Positions 1-12,900 of a stretch of DNA of 64,000 bases are shown here, in pieces (position 1 is the stretch's first letter; the number at the start of each line of letters is the position of its first letter). The DNA is from Nematostella vectensis (lineage: Eukaryota; Cnidaria; Anthozoa; Actiniaria; Edwardsiidae), in NCBI RefSeq assembly GCF_932526225.1, contig NC_064045.1, forward strand, positions 8,372,138 to 8,436,137. The letters run 5' to 3'. The notes below the pieces were generated by a model. It saw nothing but the letters and a program-made list of their open reading frames with translations. It had not been told where the DNA came from and did no database searches. The translations under genes and the position numbers were made by a program.

Positions 1-112
1 TCATCATCACCACCACCATCATCATCACCATCACCATCACCAGCAGCAGCATCATCATAATAATAATCATCATAACCGCCATCCCCATCATCATTATTAC
101 CATCTATTACCT
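1..112. repeat. CAT/CAC trinucleotide microsatellite
   Basis: Imperfect CAT/CAC/CAG/AAT triplets run from the window edge to about position 112. The array probably continues outside the window. The same triplet type recurs at 30880-31290 and 56490-56670. Confidence 0.9.
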
Positions 113-1711
113 TGGTGCATTGCTCAGTGGAAAGAAATCGTTGTCTCTCTTTAGACTGGCCCCTAGTTCTCCTAGAAAAGCTCTTCGCTTGTGCAGTATC
201 TGATGGTGAGACCACCCTATCTTCTGACGCTATAAAACCCTCGTCCATAAAGAGCTCCCTTCTGTCTCTGTTATAGCCTTGGGGGGTGATTTCTTCACGC
301 CATAATGCTTCCTCGATTTCAAGCCATCTTGACTTCCCTTTCTCACTCAGAGCAGGAAACACTAAAATATTCACAAAGCCGATAAAAACCTTTATGGTGC
401 AAGCAGCTAACAGAATAGGGCATAAATTCAAGAAGATTATCACTGCAGCTGGAACACTGGATTACAAGAGCACAGATATGAAGTTGTCAGGTCGAAGGTA
501 CAGAAGGCACCTCGGACAGACGTCAGACAACTCATATCTGACCACGGGCTATAGGATAATTTGACATGGTCTAATGTCTTGTTAGTGTTGAATAAGCATG
601 TACTCCTACTTTGACTGGATGTATTTGCCTTTGTTCACTCCTACAGCGAGCCCTGTCCCTACGTGCTTGCAACCTTTCAAACGAAGTGAATGAGTAACTC
701 GACCACCTCAATATAATTATAAAATATAATGGGGAAGAGAAAAACGCGCCGCTGGGGGTCGTGTTATTCATTTACAAGGCGGCGGCGGTTTCATAGCAAG
801 ACATTAGACTTCATTTCGGAGTCAGATTATCCTATAGCCCGTGATCTGACCACAGAACATAGCTTAAATCCAGATTGTTTTTTTGGGCTTTGAGGGAGGA
901 AAACCGGAGGAAAACTTTTTGAGCAAAGGTGATCACAAACTCGATTAAAGTCATAACCCAGGGATCGAACCCAGTGGTTAGAAGTGCAGAACCTCTTCAT
1001 AAGCACGGGGGTGTCGCTCTTAGTTTTACATGAAACTGTCTTGGTTAGACAGCTTTGAACTAAATATCCTTGCATTTGGTGCAATTTTCATAGTTGTTTT
1101 TACTGGATCCAGAGTAGGCGTTTGGCTGCTAAAAGAGGGGGGGCCTGGGCCCCTAGGCCACCCCCCTGGCTACGCCCCTGGAAGGGGGTGTCTAACACCA
1201 TAATGATCATTCTTACCTAGCATGGCATCTCTTGGGCAGGCTAAGGGTGTATTTAATACCAACTCATAATGACAAGTGCTTGGTTCCTTCACTGATGTGA
1301 GGGTTGGTGTACTTGCACACTTCAGAAACACCTAATGATGCTGAAAATGTCAATCTTGCAAATACTAAGCGATATAATTGTCCTGCCCTCTTCCTGTACT
1401 AATTGATAATCTCTTTTTGTATGCCCATCTGTCTGCCTATTTTCATCAGTCAGTCAGTCCGTCTATCTATAGTGCGTCATGCATGTACATACCATAAATA
1501 CTTGTTTTGGCAAGTAAATGCACAGTATATTGTGTATGTGTATGTCTATCTGCTAATTCATCCTTTCTTTCTGTCTATCCTTCCATCAAACAATGTCTGC
1601 TGTCCGTCTGTCCGTCCCTCTGTCTGTCTGAATGTTAAGACTTACGTCTGTCCGCCTAGCCATTTTGTTTGGACAGAAATCTCCTTCAGACATCAGCATG
1701 CTAATAAAGGT
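113..1711. other. Intergenic, no gene recognised
   Basis: Short ORFs here (92 aa at 286, 85 aa at 827 on the minus strand, 117 aa at 1403) have no recognisable domain, signal or splice context. On the minus strand near 960-975 there is a GGTTCGATCCC string resembling a Pol III B box, so a tRNA-derived SINE is possible, but I could not find a convincing A box. At 1130-1190 there is a G/C-rich block ending in CTGGCTACGCCC, a motif shared with other dispersed repeats in the window. Confidence 0.5.
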
Positions 1712-2222
1712 GTTATTTTCGATTGTCCATCCCTGGAACACACTGAAATAAAATGAATGGTAAATTCTATTGTCCATCCTTGGGACACACTGAAATAAAA
1801 CGAATGGTAAATTCTATTGTCCATCCTTGAAACACACAGAAATAAGTTGAATGGTAAATTCTATTTTCAATCCTTGGGACACACAGAAATAAGATGAATG
1901 GTAAATTCTATTGTCCATCCTTTAAACAAACAGAAATAAGTTGAATGATAAATTCATTGTCAATCCTTGGGACACACAGAAATAAGATAAATGGTAAATT
2001 CTATTGTCCATCCTTGGAATACACAGAAATAAGATGAATGGTAAATTCTATTGTCCATCCTTGGGACACACAGAAATAAGATAAATGGTAAATTCTATTG
2101 TCCATCCTTGGAATACACAGAAATAAGATGAATGGTAAATTCTATTGTCCATCCTTGGGACACACAGAAATAAGATGAATGGTAAATTCTATTACCCATC
2201 CTTGGAATACACTGAGTAATAA
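1712..2222. repeat. 47-bp minisatellite
   Basis: About eleven tandem copies of a 47-bp unit. Each contains TTCTATTGTCCATCCTTG followed by a GACACACAGAAATAAG-like string. Copies differ by point changes such as TTGGAATACACAG against TTGGGACACACAG, and two adjacent units (around 1980-2160) repeat as a pair, suggesting amplification of a dimer. The 91-aa minus-strand ORF across it is a by-product of the repeat. Confidence 0.9.
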
Positions 2223-3905
2223 AAATAATGAATAAGTATATATACGAATATTTTGATCTTACCCTAGAATCCCATGGAAGGCATTCCATCTTGAGCTTTG
2301 CTCTCGTTGTGTCACATTGTGGAATGGGCAAAATTCGTACTTGTATCTGTTGAACAAAAATGTCTGTCATTTTTTACTACTACTAAACATAGGGTGCTTA
2401 GCATTGATGTAACATGAATACAGTAACAAGATATTGAAATCAAATGTTGGATATACAAAGAAAATGGATTCACAATAAACTATCTATTGAAACATTATGG
2501 CTGAAAATCAAAACAACTGTTGTTAATGTAGCTGCTTTTATTTCTCTTCAGTCTCACTCACCCATACTCTGTAAGCGAAAAACACTTCCCATTCAAAGAA
2601 ATAAGATGCAGAGGCCCTGAAAATAATACAAAACACAATATCAATAAAATTTCTATGTTCTCTAAGCATTCATAAATCATAATGTAGCTGAGCGTTCAAA
2701 GACATGATCGGATATTATGCCCAAGTTTCTCCCTGCACGCGCAATCCTTCGCAGACTCCAGGCAAAATCTGATTGTGAGACTTTTACCAATCAGAGTAGG
2801 CTTTGTTATTTAGCAGTTAAGGTGTAATCGAAGTTTTATTATGCATGAGGTCTTTCTGATTTTCTGATTATTAACAAGCGCTCTGATTGGTCTCATTTTA
2901 ATTTAATTATAATGAGACCAATCAGAGTGCCAGTTTGCTGCAGTTTTTGGAAATAGCTTTTACAGAGCAGTTGCCCTTTCACTCATCTTTCTCTCGCGTG
3001 CTCCCTGTGTGCCCGTCCCCGTGACGCCCTGGGTTCCCGAGGATGCATACAATCTGGCTGCTACAAATGTAGGTATCTCTGAAAAACAATACCTGAAAAT
3101 GGAATTGGCTCAACGCGTGGAGTGAGTACTTTCTCATGAGAGCCATAATGTTGTTGTGAGAATGCATTCCTACAAGAAAATTGGAAAAATTATATATTTT
3201 TTTTAATAACAAGTATCATGACCAAACATTTTCAGAATTAAATATTCTAAGCATTCTATGAAGGGTAATATTTTTTGCTGTGGGACTTGTCTGCCAGATA
3301 TACTTACGAGCCTCTATAATTTGCTGGCTCCTCGACAATTTTAACAGCCACTGTATCATCACCATTAGCTGAGAAAGAAGGCAAAAAGAGCACATAGTAA
3401 GCTGTGAGAAGCCCAAGAAGTAAAGTAAGACGTAAAATACAAAAAAAAGAAACAGACCCGACATTTTATAAGACTGGTTTATCTGATAATAAAGAAACCA
3501 AATTGAACAAAAAGATTTAAAGTTTTACTTGAATAAAGATCAATTCCTTACCATTGGCGATAAGCTGGAAGATAACCGAGCAAATAAGGAACATTTTGCT
3601 CAGCTCTCTCCACCATCTTGGTTGTTATGTCACGTGAACGAACAACAGTAAGACAAAAAATGATTCTTTAGGAGGGAGGGGGAAGGAAAATATAGCTCAT
3701 TAAAAATCACAAAATTTCCTCATCTTTGAAAATGTGTAGCATTTATGATTTGTGAGTACTTTTAAGGACCTATTAATGTTTCTTTTATCCTATTTTCTTA
3801 TTTTCCAACGTTTTAGAGGCAGTGAGAAATCGCTCTTAGCCACCCCTCCCCCTATACGAATAAATAGACTAGTGCCCAGATTTTCTCGTAATTACGGATT
3901 TCAAA
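2223..3905. other. Intergenic region upstream of ERCC1
   Basis: No gene recognised. The AT-rich stretch holds a strong hairpin at 2878-2930, listed separately. The last 300 bases before the ERCC1 start contain no TATA box. A short G-rich block lies at 3669-3687. Confidence 0.5.
2878..2930. repeat. Inverted repeat / hairpin with CCAAT-type arms
   Basis: The left arm 2878-2897 and right arm 2911-2930 are complementary over 20 bp with one mismatch (core CTCTGATTGGTCTCATT). They are separated by a 13-bp AT-rich loop that is itself partly self-complementary. Each arm holds ATTGG/CCAAT. It could be a short palindromic MITE relic or a cruciform-forming regulatory element. Confidence 0.8.
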
Positions 3906-6900
3906 ATGGCGGACGGACGGAAAAGATTTGCAGTTCCGAATCCTGATGAAATCGAAGCAAAAAATACAGCCAATAAAATATCTAAAACAGCGTTTGCCAT
4001 CTACAAGACATCAACTGCAAATGAGGAACAAGTAGAAAAGGATCAATCGTCGGTAACGAAATCAGCCCTAGATAAACAGGAGGTAGACTTCGATGCAAGA
4101 AAGCGACTTCTTCGAGCGTTACAGATCAGAAAAAGTCAACTGACAAAAGAGCTGAGTGCAGACCAAGACTCTCTGCCGGTTACGTCCGACTCTTTGAGAG
4201 CTACCACCGCTTCAATGACGACCTCTACGAGTGGTCTGAATTCGGTTTCTAACGAAAGTATTTCCGCGCCAGAAATCCCTACTGGAAATGAGAAAACGCG
4301 CGAAAACTATAAAAGAAGCGATGCATCGTCTTCGAATGGAAAGAGCTTTAAAGAGTCGTTTGCATTCCTAAAGCAGACGAAGCATTATGAAGAAGCAGAA
4401 GCGCAGATGAAGGCAATTGAGTGAGTAAATTGAAGCGAGGAGCTTATTATAAGCTGTGTGCAAAAAAGACAAGCTTTTACAGTATTTTATACCACGCCCC
4501 CCCCCCCTCCTAACAAGAAAATGGTTAGTACCATACAGATGCAATTGAATGTATCTTAAATCGTACTCATACTTCTTATAGACCTCTTGCATAGAACTTT
4601 CCCTCCAAAAGAAAAATAAAATGAAAGATACTTAGATAGAACTTAGATAGTGAGAAAGGTTATGTATGCTACACTGTAGATCCTCCTGTATTCCTTCTTT
4701 TATCTCACCACTATTTTGACATGTTACTCTATATTCAAGATCTGCAAAGCCCACAGTTGCCAACACAATAATTCCTGCAAAACCCAAGCCAAACACAATA
4801 CTTGTGAACCCAAGACAGAAAGGGAACCCTGTCTTAAAGTTTGTGAGATGCGTCCCTTGGGAGTACAGTGACATTGTCCCTGATTACGTGCTTGGCTCAA
4901 CAACTTGTGCACTTTTCTTAAGGTATGCAAAAGTTATAATAGGCAATCCACTAGAGCGGTTTTCATATAATCATGGGTTTCATAATTGTTTTTTATTATG
5001 GTTTCAGCTCTCTTTATTATTTTGATTTTTTATTATAACTTATTGTTGTTGTTATTGTATACTTTTGTATAATACACTTTATTATGCCTTAGCTTTATTG
5101 TTGTCCTATATATATTTTTTGCCTGTCATATTTAGTTCCAATTTAACTAGTTCACATTGTTTCATGGATTGATGAAAGCACGCTATCATGATGTTTTGTT
5201 GTTTGCAAAGAATCAACAACTTGTGAATTGCACAATTATGAAGACACTTTTTCACACACATAAGTTTCTTCTTTCCTTTGCCCCCTTAGTTAGCAAGTAC
5301 AAATGAGGTACAGGCCCTCAAATTGCTCTTCCACCACTTCAACCCTAGCTTCATCTACAATAGGTTGCTCCAGTCATCTTATTATCACCTTGTTGGCGTA
5401 TATCGTTATTTCTTTCTTTACTTCCTCCAGTCTTCGCTACCACCACTTCAACCCAAACTACATACACGAGAGGCTTGCCCAGTTAGGGTCCTGCTATGAG
5501 TTAAGGATTCTCCTCGTACTTGTTGATGTGGTGAGTGTTTACCGGTTAGGTGACGTGGTAATGTTAACCAGTCAGGTAACATGGTGAGTGTTAACCAGTC
5601 AGGTTACGTGGTGAGTGTTTACCAGTCAGGTGACATGGTGAGTGTTAACCAGTCAGGTGACGTGGTGAGTGTTTACCAGTCAGATGACATGGTAAGTGTT
5701 TACCAGCCAGGTGACATGGTGAGTGTTTACCAGTCAGGTGACATGGTGAGTGTCTACCAGTCAGGTGACATGGTGAGTGTTTACCAGTCAGGTGACATGG
5801 TGAGTGTTTACCAGTCAGGTGACATGGTGAGTGTTAACCAGTCAGGTGACATGGTGTTTACCAGTCAGGTGACATGGTGAGTGTTAACCAGTCAGGTGAC
5901 GTGGTGAGTGTTTACCAGTCAGGTGACGTGGTGAGTGTTAACCAGTCAGGTGACGTGGTGAGTGTTTATAAGTCAGGTGATGTGGTGAGTGTTTACCAGT
6001 CAGGTGACGTAGTGAGTGTTTATCAGTCAGGTGACGTGGTGAGTGTTAACCAGTCAGGTGACGTGGTGAGTGTTAACCAGTCAGGTGACTTAAAGAATCT
6101 TGTAAAATTGAGACAGATTTTGATTATTGCCCTGAACCCAGGCTGTCAAAGTTGAGCTTTTGGGCACCTGAAACTCATTTGCAGCCATTTCAGAATTTAT
6201 AGATACCGTATGTACTCTTTGCAGAAAGACCCCCACCAGACGATAAGAGAGCTTAACAAGATGGCAATTATGGCTGATTGCACCCTCATGATGGCTTGGA
6301 GGTAAGTGTGTAGAGAGGCTATTTATGAAATAGCTTATCCAATGTGTATTTTGTGGGCAGGAGGAGCAACCATAAGTATACACTTATCATTTATGTTACT
6401 TTTCTCTTATTTTTTAGCCCTGTGTTAACTCAGTATGGCTATTATTCTAGTTTTTGTGAAGGTTTACCTGTAAATATGTCTTTTTCTCTAAACCGTGGTA
6501 TTAAAAGATGGTATTATAGAGGAAGAACGAGAGGTATCAAATTTCGCTTCAATTCATAGACTTTGACACCACACCACACACTTTGAGTTTGGTAGATGGA
6601 ATTTTGACTATGATATCCTTGTAGTTGTAGCCCTGGGCTTACTCAGAAGGGCTGTCATTTAAGTTTCTAGGATTCCCCTCTTCTATGCCCCTGTTTTGAT
6701 ACATAGGCAAGAGCATGTTTGAAAGACCTATAATCATCATGCGCATTATGCTTGAGACAACATGAGACTGCATGAGACATGCATGAGACTTGTGATTTGC
6801 TACACCTCCATCTTGTAGTCTACCAAATCAGGGGATAGATCGTTCAGAGTTATACACATTTATACTGTAGGTCCAGGGCATGGTGATGTACTATAACTCA

Positions 6901-9900
6901 CCCTGATCGCGTCCATGCTTCTATGGTCAATGGGCAACTAGCACTCACTGACCATGTGACTTTTTAAGTGGCAAATACAAGCCAAAACTAACACAGAAAG
7001 ACTGCGCCTGTCACACCAGAGAACAACAACAAAAAGCCCTTTCTTTCCAAGAAACTTTCTGGCTTATTCTTAAGAACTGAAAAAGTTGCTTTTCGTTTTT
7101 GATATTTTGCTGCTGAATGCTTGAGCGTGCACAAGTTTTACACCACATAATCTGTTAGTGCAAGTCGCTTATTCTTTATTTTCTGTCTCAATTTCAGTTC
7201 TGAAGAAGCTGGGAGGTACCTGGAGACCTATAAAGTTTATGAGAACAAGCCAGTGGATGCACTGCAGGGTCAGACGGACGGGGATTACTTGACAAGGGTG
7301 AGCACCACTGATGGAAGTTACTCAATATTTTGTTGGAATTTATCTAAATTTGTTTGTGGCAGTAAGAGACCATTACCCAAGTCGCCAATAATGCATTGAT
7401 TGGGCTGTCTGAATTTGAAACCAGATGAGTAGCTCACTTATTGCTTACAGTGCAGCCTGGAAGAAACTAAGCATTTTGTGCGCGAATTCCGTGCGTTTTT
7501 CGCTTGTAGTTTGAGTGTATTTAGATTCATACACTCAAACTACACGCACCTTGTTTGCCTAAATTCCTTGAGAATGTTTGTAGCCACAACTCAATGTCTT
7601 ACCTTTATATGCGAAAAAGAAAAATCCGACGGAAAGATGTAATATGTGATAGAATTTAGCTGTTCAAATGCCTAATACAATTTCGTCATCCGTTTCAGCT
7701 TCAAGACTGTTTAACAACAGTGAAAGGGGTGAACAAGACCGACGTGATAACGGCTAGCTCCACATTTGGGGTAGGTAATTATTCCGAATGACTCAACATG
7801 ATTCTGTCATTAAACGGAGATTTTAACGTAGGTCTTTAAAGGGCGTCAAAGGAAGCCTAAAATGTTAGGCGAAGGCGTGCCATCATATCGAAACGTAAGA
7901 AAACAATGAGCGATAAATGTAAGCGTAAATGTTAAACGAATATGCGTCCTCAATTAAAATACGATGCACCAGAATGATAAACAAACGCGCGTCATCAATT
8001 GGATTTGTGTGAAATCAATGAATGATGCGCGCAAATAAACGAACGCGCGTCATCAATTGGAATTGTGAGAAAACAATGAGTGATGCGCGCAAATAATAAA
8101 CGAACGCGGATCATCAGTTGGAATTGTGTGAAATCAATGAATGATGCGCGCAAATAAACGAACGTGCGTCATCAATTGGAATTGTGAGAAAACAATGAGC
8201 AATGCGCGCAAATAATAAACGAACGTGCGTCATCAATTGGAATTGTGAGAAAACAATGAGCAAAGCTCGCAAATAATAAACGAACGCGCGTCATCAATTT
8301 GAATTGTGAGAAAACAATGAGCAATGCGCACAAATGATGAAAGAATGCGCGTCATCAGTTGGAATTGTGTGAAATCAATGAATGATGCGCGCAAATAAAC
8401 GAACGTGTGTCATCAATTGGAATTGTGAGAAAACAATGGACAATGCGCGCAAATAAACGAACGTGCGTCATCAATAAGAATTGTGAGAAAGCAATGAGCA
8501 ATGCGCGCAAATAATAAACGAACGCACGTCATCAATTGATTTGTGAGAAAACAATGAGCAATACGCGCAAATAAACGAACGTGCGTCATCAATAAGAATT
8601 GTGAGAAAACAATAAGCAATGCGCATAAATAATAAACGAACGTGTGTCATCAATTGGAATTGTGAGAAAACAATAAGCAATGCGCATAAATAATAAACGA
8701 ACGTGCGTCATCAATAGGAATTGTTAGAAAACAATGAGAAATGCGCGCAAATAATAAACGAACGCGCGTCATCAATTTCATTTGTGAGAAAACAATGAGT
8801 GATGCGCGCAAATAATAAACGAACGCGGGTCATCAGTTGGAATTATGAGAAAACAATGAGCAATACACGCAAATAATAAACAAACGCGCGTCATCAATAG
8901 GAATTATGAGAAAACAATAAGCAATGCGCGCAAATAAACGAACGCGCGTTATCAATTGGAATTGTGAGAAAACAATAAGCAATGCGCGCAAATAATAAAC
9001 GAACGCGGGTCATCAGTTGGAATTGTGAGAAAACAATGAGCAATACGCGCAAATAATAAACGAACGTGCGTCATCAATTGGAATTGTGAGAAAACAATGA
9101 GCAATACGCGCAAATAATAAACGAACGCGCGTCATCAATAGGAATTGTTAGAAAACAATAAGCAATGCGCATAAATAATAAACGAACGAGCGTTATCAAT
9201 TGGAATTGTGAGAAAACAATAAGCAATGCGCGCAAATGATAAACGATCGCACGTCATCAATTGATTTGTGAGAAAACAATGAGCAATACGCGCAAATAAA
9301 CGAACGTGCGTCATCAATTGGAATTGTGAGGAAACAATGAACAATACGCGCAAATAATAAACGAACGCGCGTTATCAATTGGAATTGTGAGAAAACAATG
9401 AGCAATGCGCGCAAATAATAAACGAACGTGCGTCATCAATTGGAATTTTGAGAAAACAATGAGCAAAAAGCACAAATGATAAACGAACGCGCGTCATCAA
9501 TTGATTTGTGAGAAAACAATAAGCCATGCGCACAAATGATGAAAGAATGCGCGTCATCAGTTGGAATTGTGTGAAATCAATGAATGATGCGCGCAAATAA
9601 ACGAACGTGCGTCATCAATTGGAATTGTGAGAAAACAATGGACAATGCGCGCAAATAAACGAACGTGCGTCATCAATTGGAATTGTGAGAAAACAATGAG
9701 CAATGCGTACAAATGATGAAAGAATGCGCGTCATCAGTTGGAATTGTGTGAAATCAATGAATGATGCGCACAAATGATGAAAGAATGCGCGTCATCAGTT
9801 GGAATTGTGTGAAATCAATGAATGATGCGCGCAAATAAACGAACGTGTGTCATCAATTGGAATTGTGAGAAAACAATGGACAATGCGCGCAAATAAACGA

Positions 9901-12900
9901 ACGTGCGTCATCAATAAGAATTGTGAGAAAGCAATGAGCAATGCGCGCAAATAATAAACGAACGCACGTCATCAATTGATTTGTGAGAAAACAATGAGCA
10001 ATACGCGCAAATAAACGAACGTGCGTCATCAATAAGAATTGTGAGAAAACAATAAGCAATGCGCATAAATAATAAACGAACGTGTGTCATCAATTGGAAT
10101 TGTGAGAAAACAATAAGCAATGCGCATAAATAATAAACGAACGTGCGTCATCAATAGGAATTGTTAGAAAACAATGAGAAATGCGCGCAAATAATAAACG
10201 AACGCGCGTCATAAATTTCATTTGTGAGAAAACAATGAGTGATGCGCGCAAATAATAAACGAACGCGGGTCATCAGTTGGAATTATGAGAAAACAATGAG
10301 CAATACACGCAAATAATAAACGAACGCGCGTCATCAATAGGAATTATGAGAAAACAATAAGCAATGCGCGCAAATAAACGAACGCGCGTTATCAATTGGA
10401 ATTGTGAGAAAACAATAAGCAATGCGCGCAAATAATAAACGAACGCGGGTCATCAGTTGGAATTGTGAGAAAACAATGAGCAATACGCGCAAATAATAAA
10501 CGAACGTGCGTCATCAATTGGAATTGTGAGAAAACAATGAGCAATACGCGCAAATAATAAACGAACGCGCGTCATCAATAGGAATTGTTAGAAAACAATA
10601 AGCAATGCGCATAAATAATAAACGAACGAGCGTTATCAATTGGAATTGTGAGAAAACAATAAGCAATGCGCGCAAATGATAAACGATCGCACGTCATCAA
10701 TTGATTTGTGAGAAAACAATGAGCAATACGCGCAAATAAACGAACGTGCGTCATCAATTGGAATTGTGAGGAAACAATGAACAATACGCGCAAATAATAA
10801 ACGAACGCGCGTTATCAATTGGAATTGTGAGAAAACAATGAGCAATGCGCGCAAATAATAAACGAACGTGCGTCATCAATTGGAATTTTGAGAAAACAAT
10901 GAGCAAAAAGCACAAATGATAAACGAACGCGCGTCATCAATTGATTTGTGAGAAAACAATAAGCCATGCGCACAAATGATGAAAGAATGCGCGTCATCAG
11001 TTGGAATTGTGTGAAATCAATGAATGATGCGCGCAAATAAACGAACGTGCGTCATCAATTGGAATTGTGAGAAAACAATGGACAATGCGCGCAAATAAAC
11101 GAACGTGCGTCATCAATTGGAATTGTGAGAAAACAATGAGCAATGCGTACAAATGATGAAAGAATGCGCGTCATCAGTTGGAATTGTGTGAAATCAATGA
11201 ATGATGCGCACAAGTGATGAAAGAATGCGCGTCATCAGTTGGAATTGTGTGAAATCAATGAATGATGCGCTCAAATAAACGAACGTGTGTCATCAATTGG
11301 AATTGTGAGAAAACAATGGACAATGCGCGCAAATAAACGAACGTGCGTCATCAATAAGAATTGTGAGAAAGCAATGAGCAATGCGCGCAAATAATAAACG
11401 AACGCACGTCATCAATTGATTTGTGAGAAAACAATGAGCAATACGCGCAAATAAACGAACGTGCGTCATCAATAAGAATTGTGAGAAAACAATAAGCAAT
11501 GCGCATAAATAATAAACGAACGTGTGTCATCAATTGGAATTGTGAGAAAACAATAAGCAATGCGCATAAATAATAAACGAACGTGCGTCATCAATAGGAA
11601 TTGTTAGAAAACAATGAGAAATGCGCGCAAATAATAAACGAACGCGCGTCATCAATTTCATTTGTGAGAAAACAATGAGTGATGCGCGCAAATAATAAAC
11701 GAACGCGGGTCATCAGTTGGAATTATGAGAAAACAATGAGCAATACACGCAAATAATAAACAAACGCGCGTCATCAATAGGAATTATGAGAAAACAATAA
11801 GCAATGCGCATAAATAATTAACGAACGCGCGTTATCAATTGTAATTGTGAGAAAACAATAAGCAATGCGCATAAATAATAAACGAACGCGCGTTATCAAT
11901 TGGAATTGTGAGAAGACAATAAGCAATGCGCATAAATAATAAACGAACGCGCGTCATCAATTGGAATTGTGAGAAAACAATGAGCAATACGCGTAAATAA
12001 TAAACGAACGCGCGTTATCAATAGGAATTGTGAGAAAACAATGAGCAATGCGCATAAATAATAAACGAACGCGCGTTATCAATTGGAATTGTGAGAAAAC
12101 AATAAGCAATGCGCATAAATAATAAACGAACGCGCGTTATCAATTGGAATTGTGAGAAGACAATAAGCAATGCGCATAAATAATTAACGAACGCGCGTTA
12201 TCAATTGGAATTGTGAGAAGACAATAAGCAATGCGCATAAATAATAAACGAACGCGCGTTATCAATTGTAATTGTGAGAAGACAATAAGCAATGCGCATA
12301 AATAATAAACGAACGTGCGTCATCAATTGGAATTGTGAGAAGACAATAAGCGATGGGCGCAAATAAACGCCCATGATTAATAAACGCAATGATTTATTTT
12401 TTTTTTTTAGTCACTTTCTGATATTGCTAACACCCCGAAAGACGACTTGGCTTTTCTTCCTGGCTTTGGGCCACTCAAGGTGAATATCCATTGCTCCTAA
12501 TAGGAGACTTGCGCTAAGAGTAATAAAGCCAAAAGTATTTTTTCCGGGAAAGGGTTTATTTTCATTTAAAGTTTTAATTTTTGTTGTCGTTCTCTGACGT
12601 GGCGGCGCAGTAATTTCGGTGTTTATTTTGGCCTGAAATTGCCACCCAAAAATTCACGTGATCCCTTAGCGCAAGTCCCCTATTGAAGCCCTACCCTGAA
12701 AAAACAAACTTCAAAATACCCCACAAATGAATTCTGTTATTTTACTGTCGAATCCGTTGTATCGCGACCCGCGTTTTCCAAACACGATTTGTTTTGGTTT
12801 TCTGTTCCGTCAGTAAAACCATTCTGAGCCAATCTGGACGAAAACCAGACAGTGTCGCGACAGAAAGCCAGGCAACTGCACAAGGCGAGAGATGTCAAGA

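Noticed and set aside
900-1085. Possible tRNA-derived SINE on the minus strand
   Set aside because: A B-box-like GGTTCGATCCC is present, but no A box at the right distance and no tail; kept only as a remark.
5303-6155. Plus-strand ORFs with MVSVYQSGD-type repeats
   Set aside because: Produced by a 27-bp (9-codon) minisatellite inside ERCC1 intron 3; only the first part (5431-5530) is real exon.
7890-12368. CRISPR-like array (regular repeats with alternating segments)
   Set aside because: The whole monomer is repeated with gradual divergence, so there are no unique spacers; the setting is a eukaryotic intron with no cas genes.
8413-12389. Series of 62-73-aa minus-strand ORFs with similar peptides ([21 protein letters not shown])
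   Set aside because: They repeat with the 1440-bp satellite period, arise from monomers whose length keeps a frame open, and lie antisense in an ERCC1 intron. No start context or domain.
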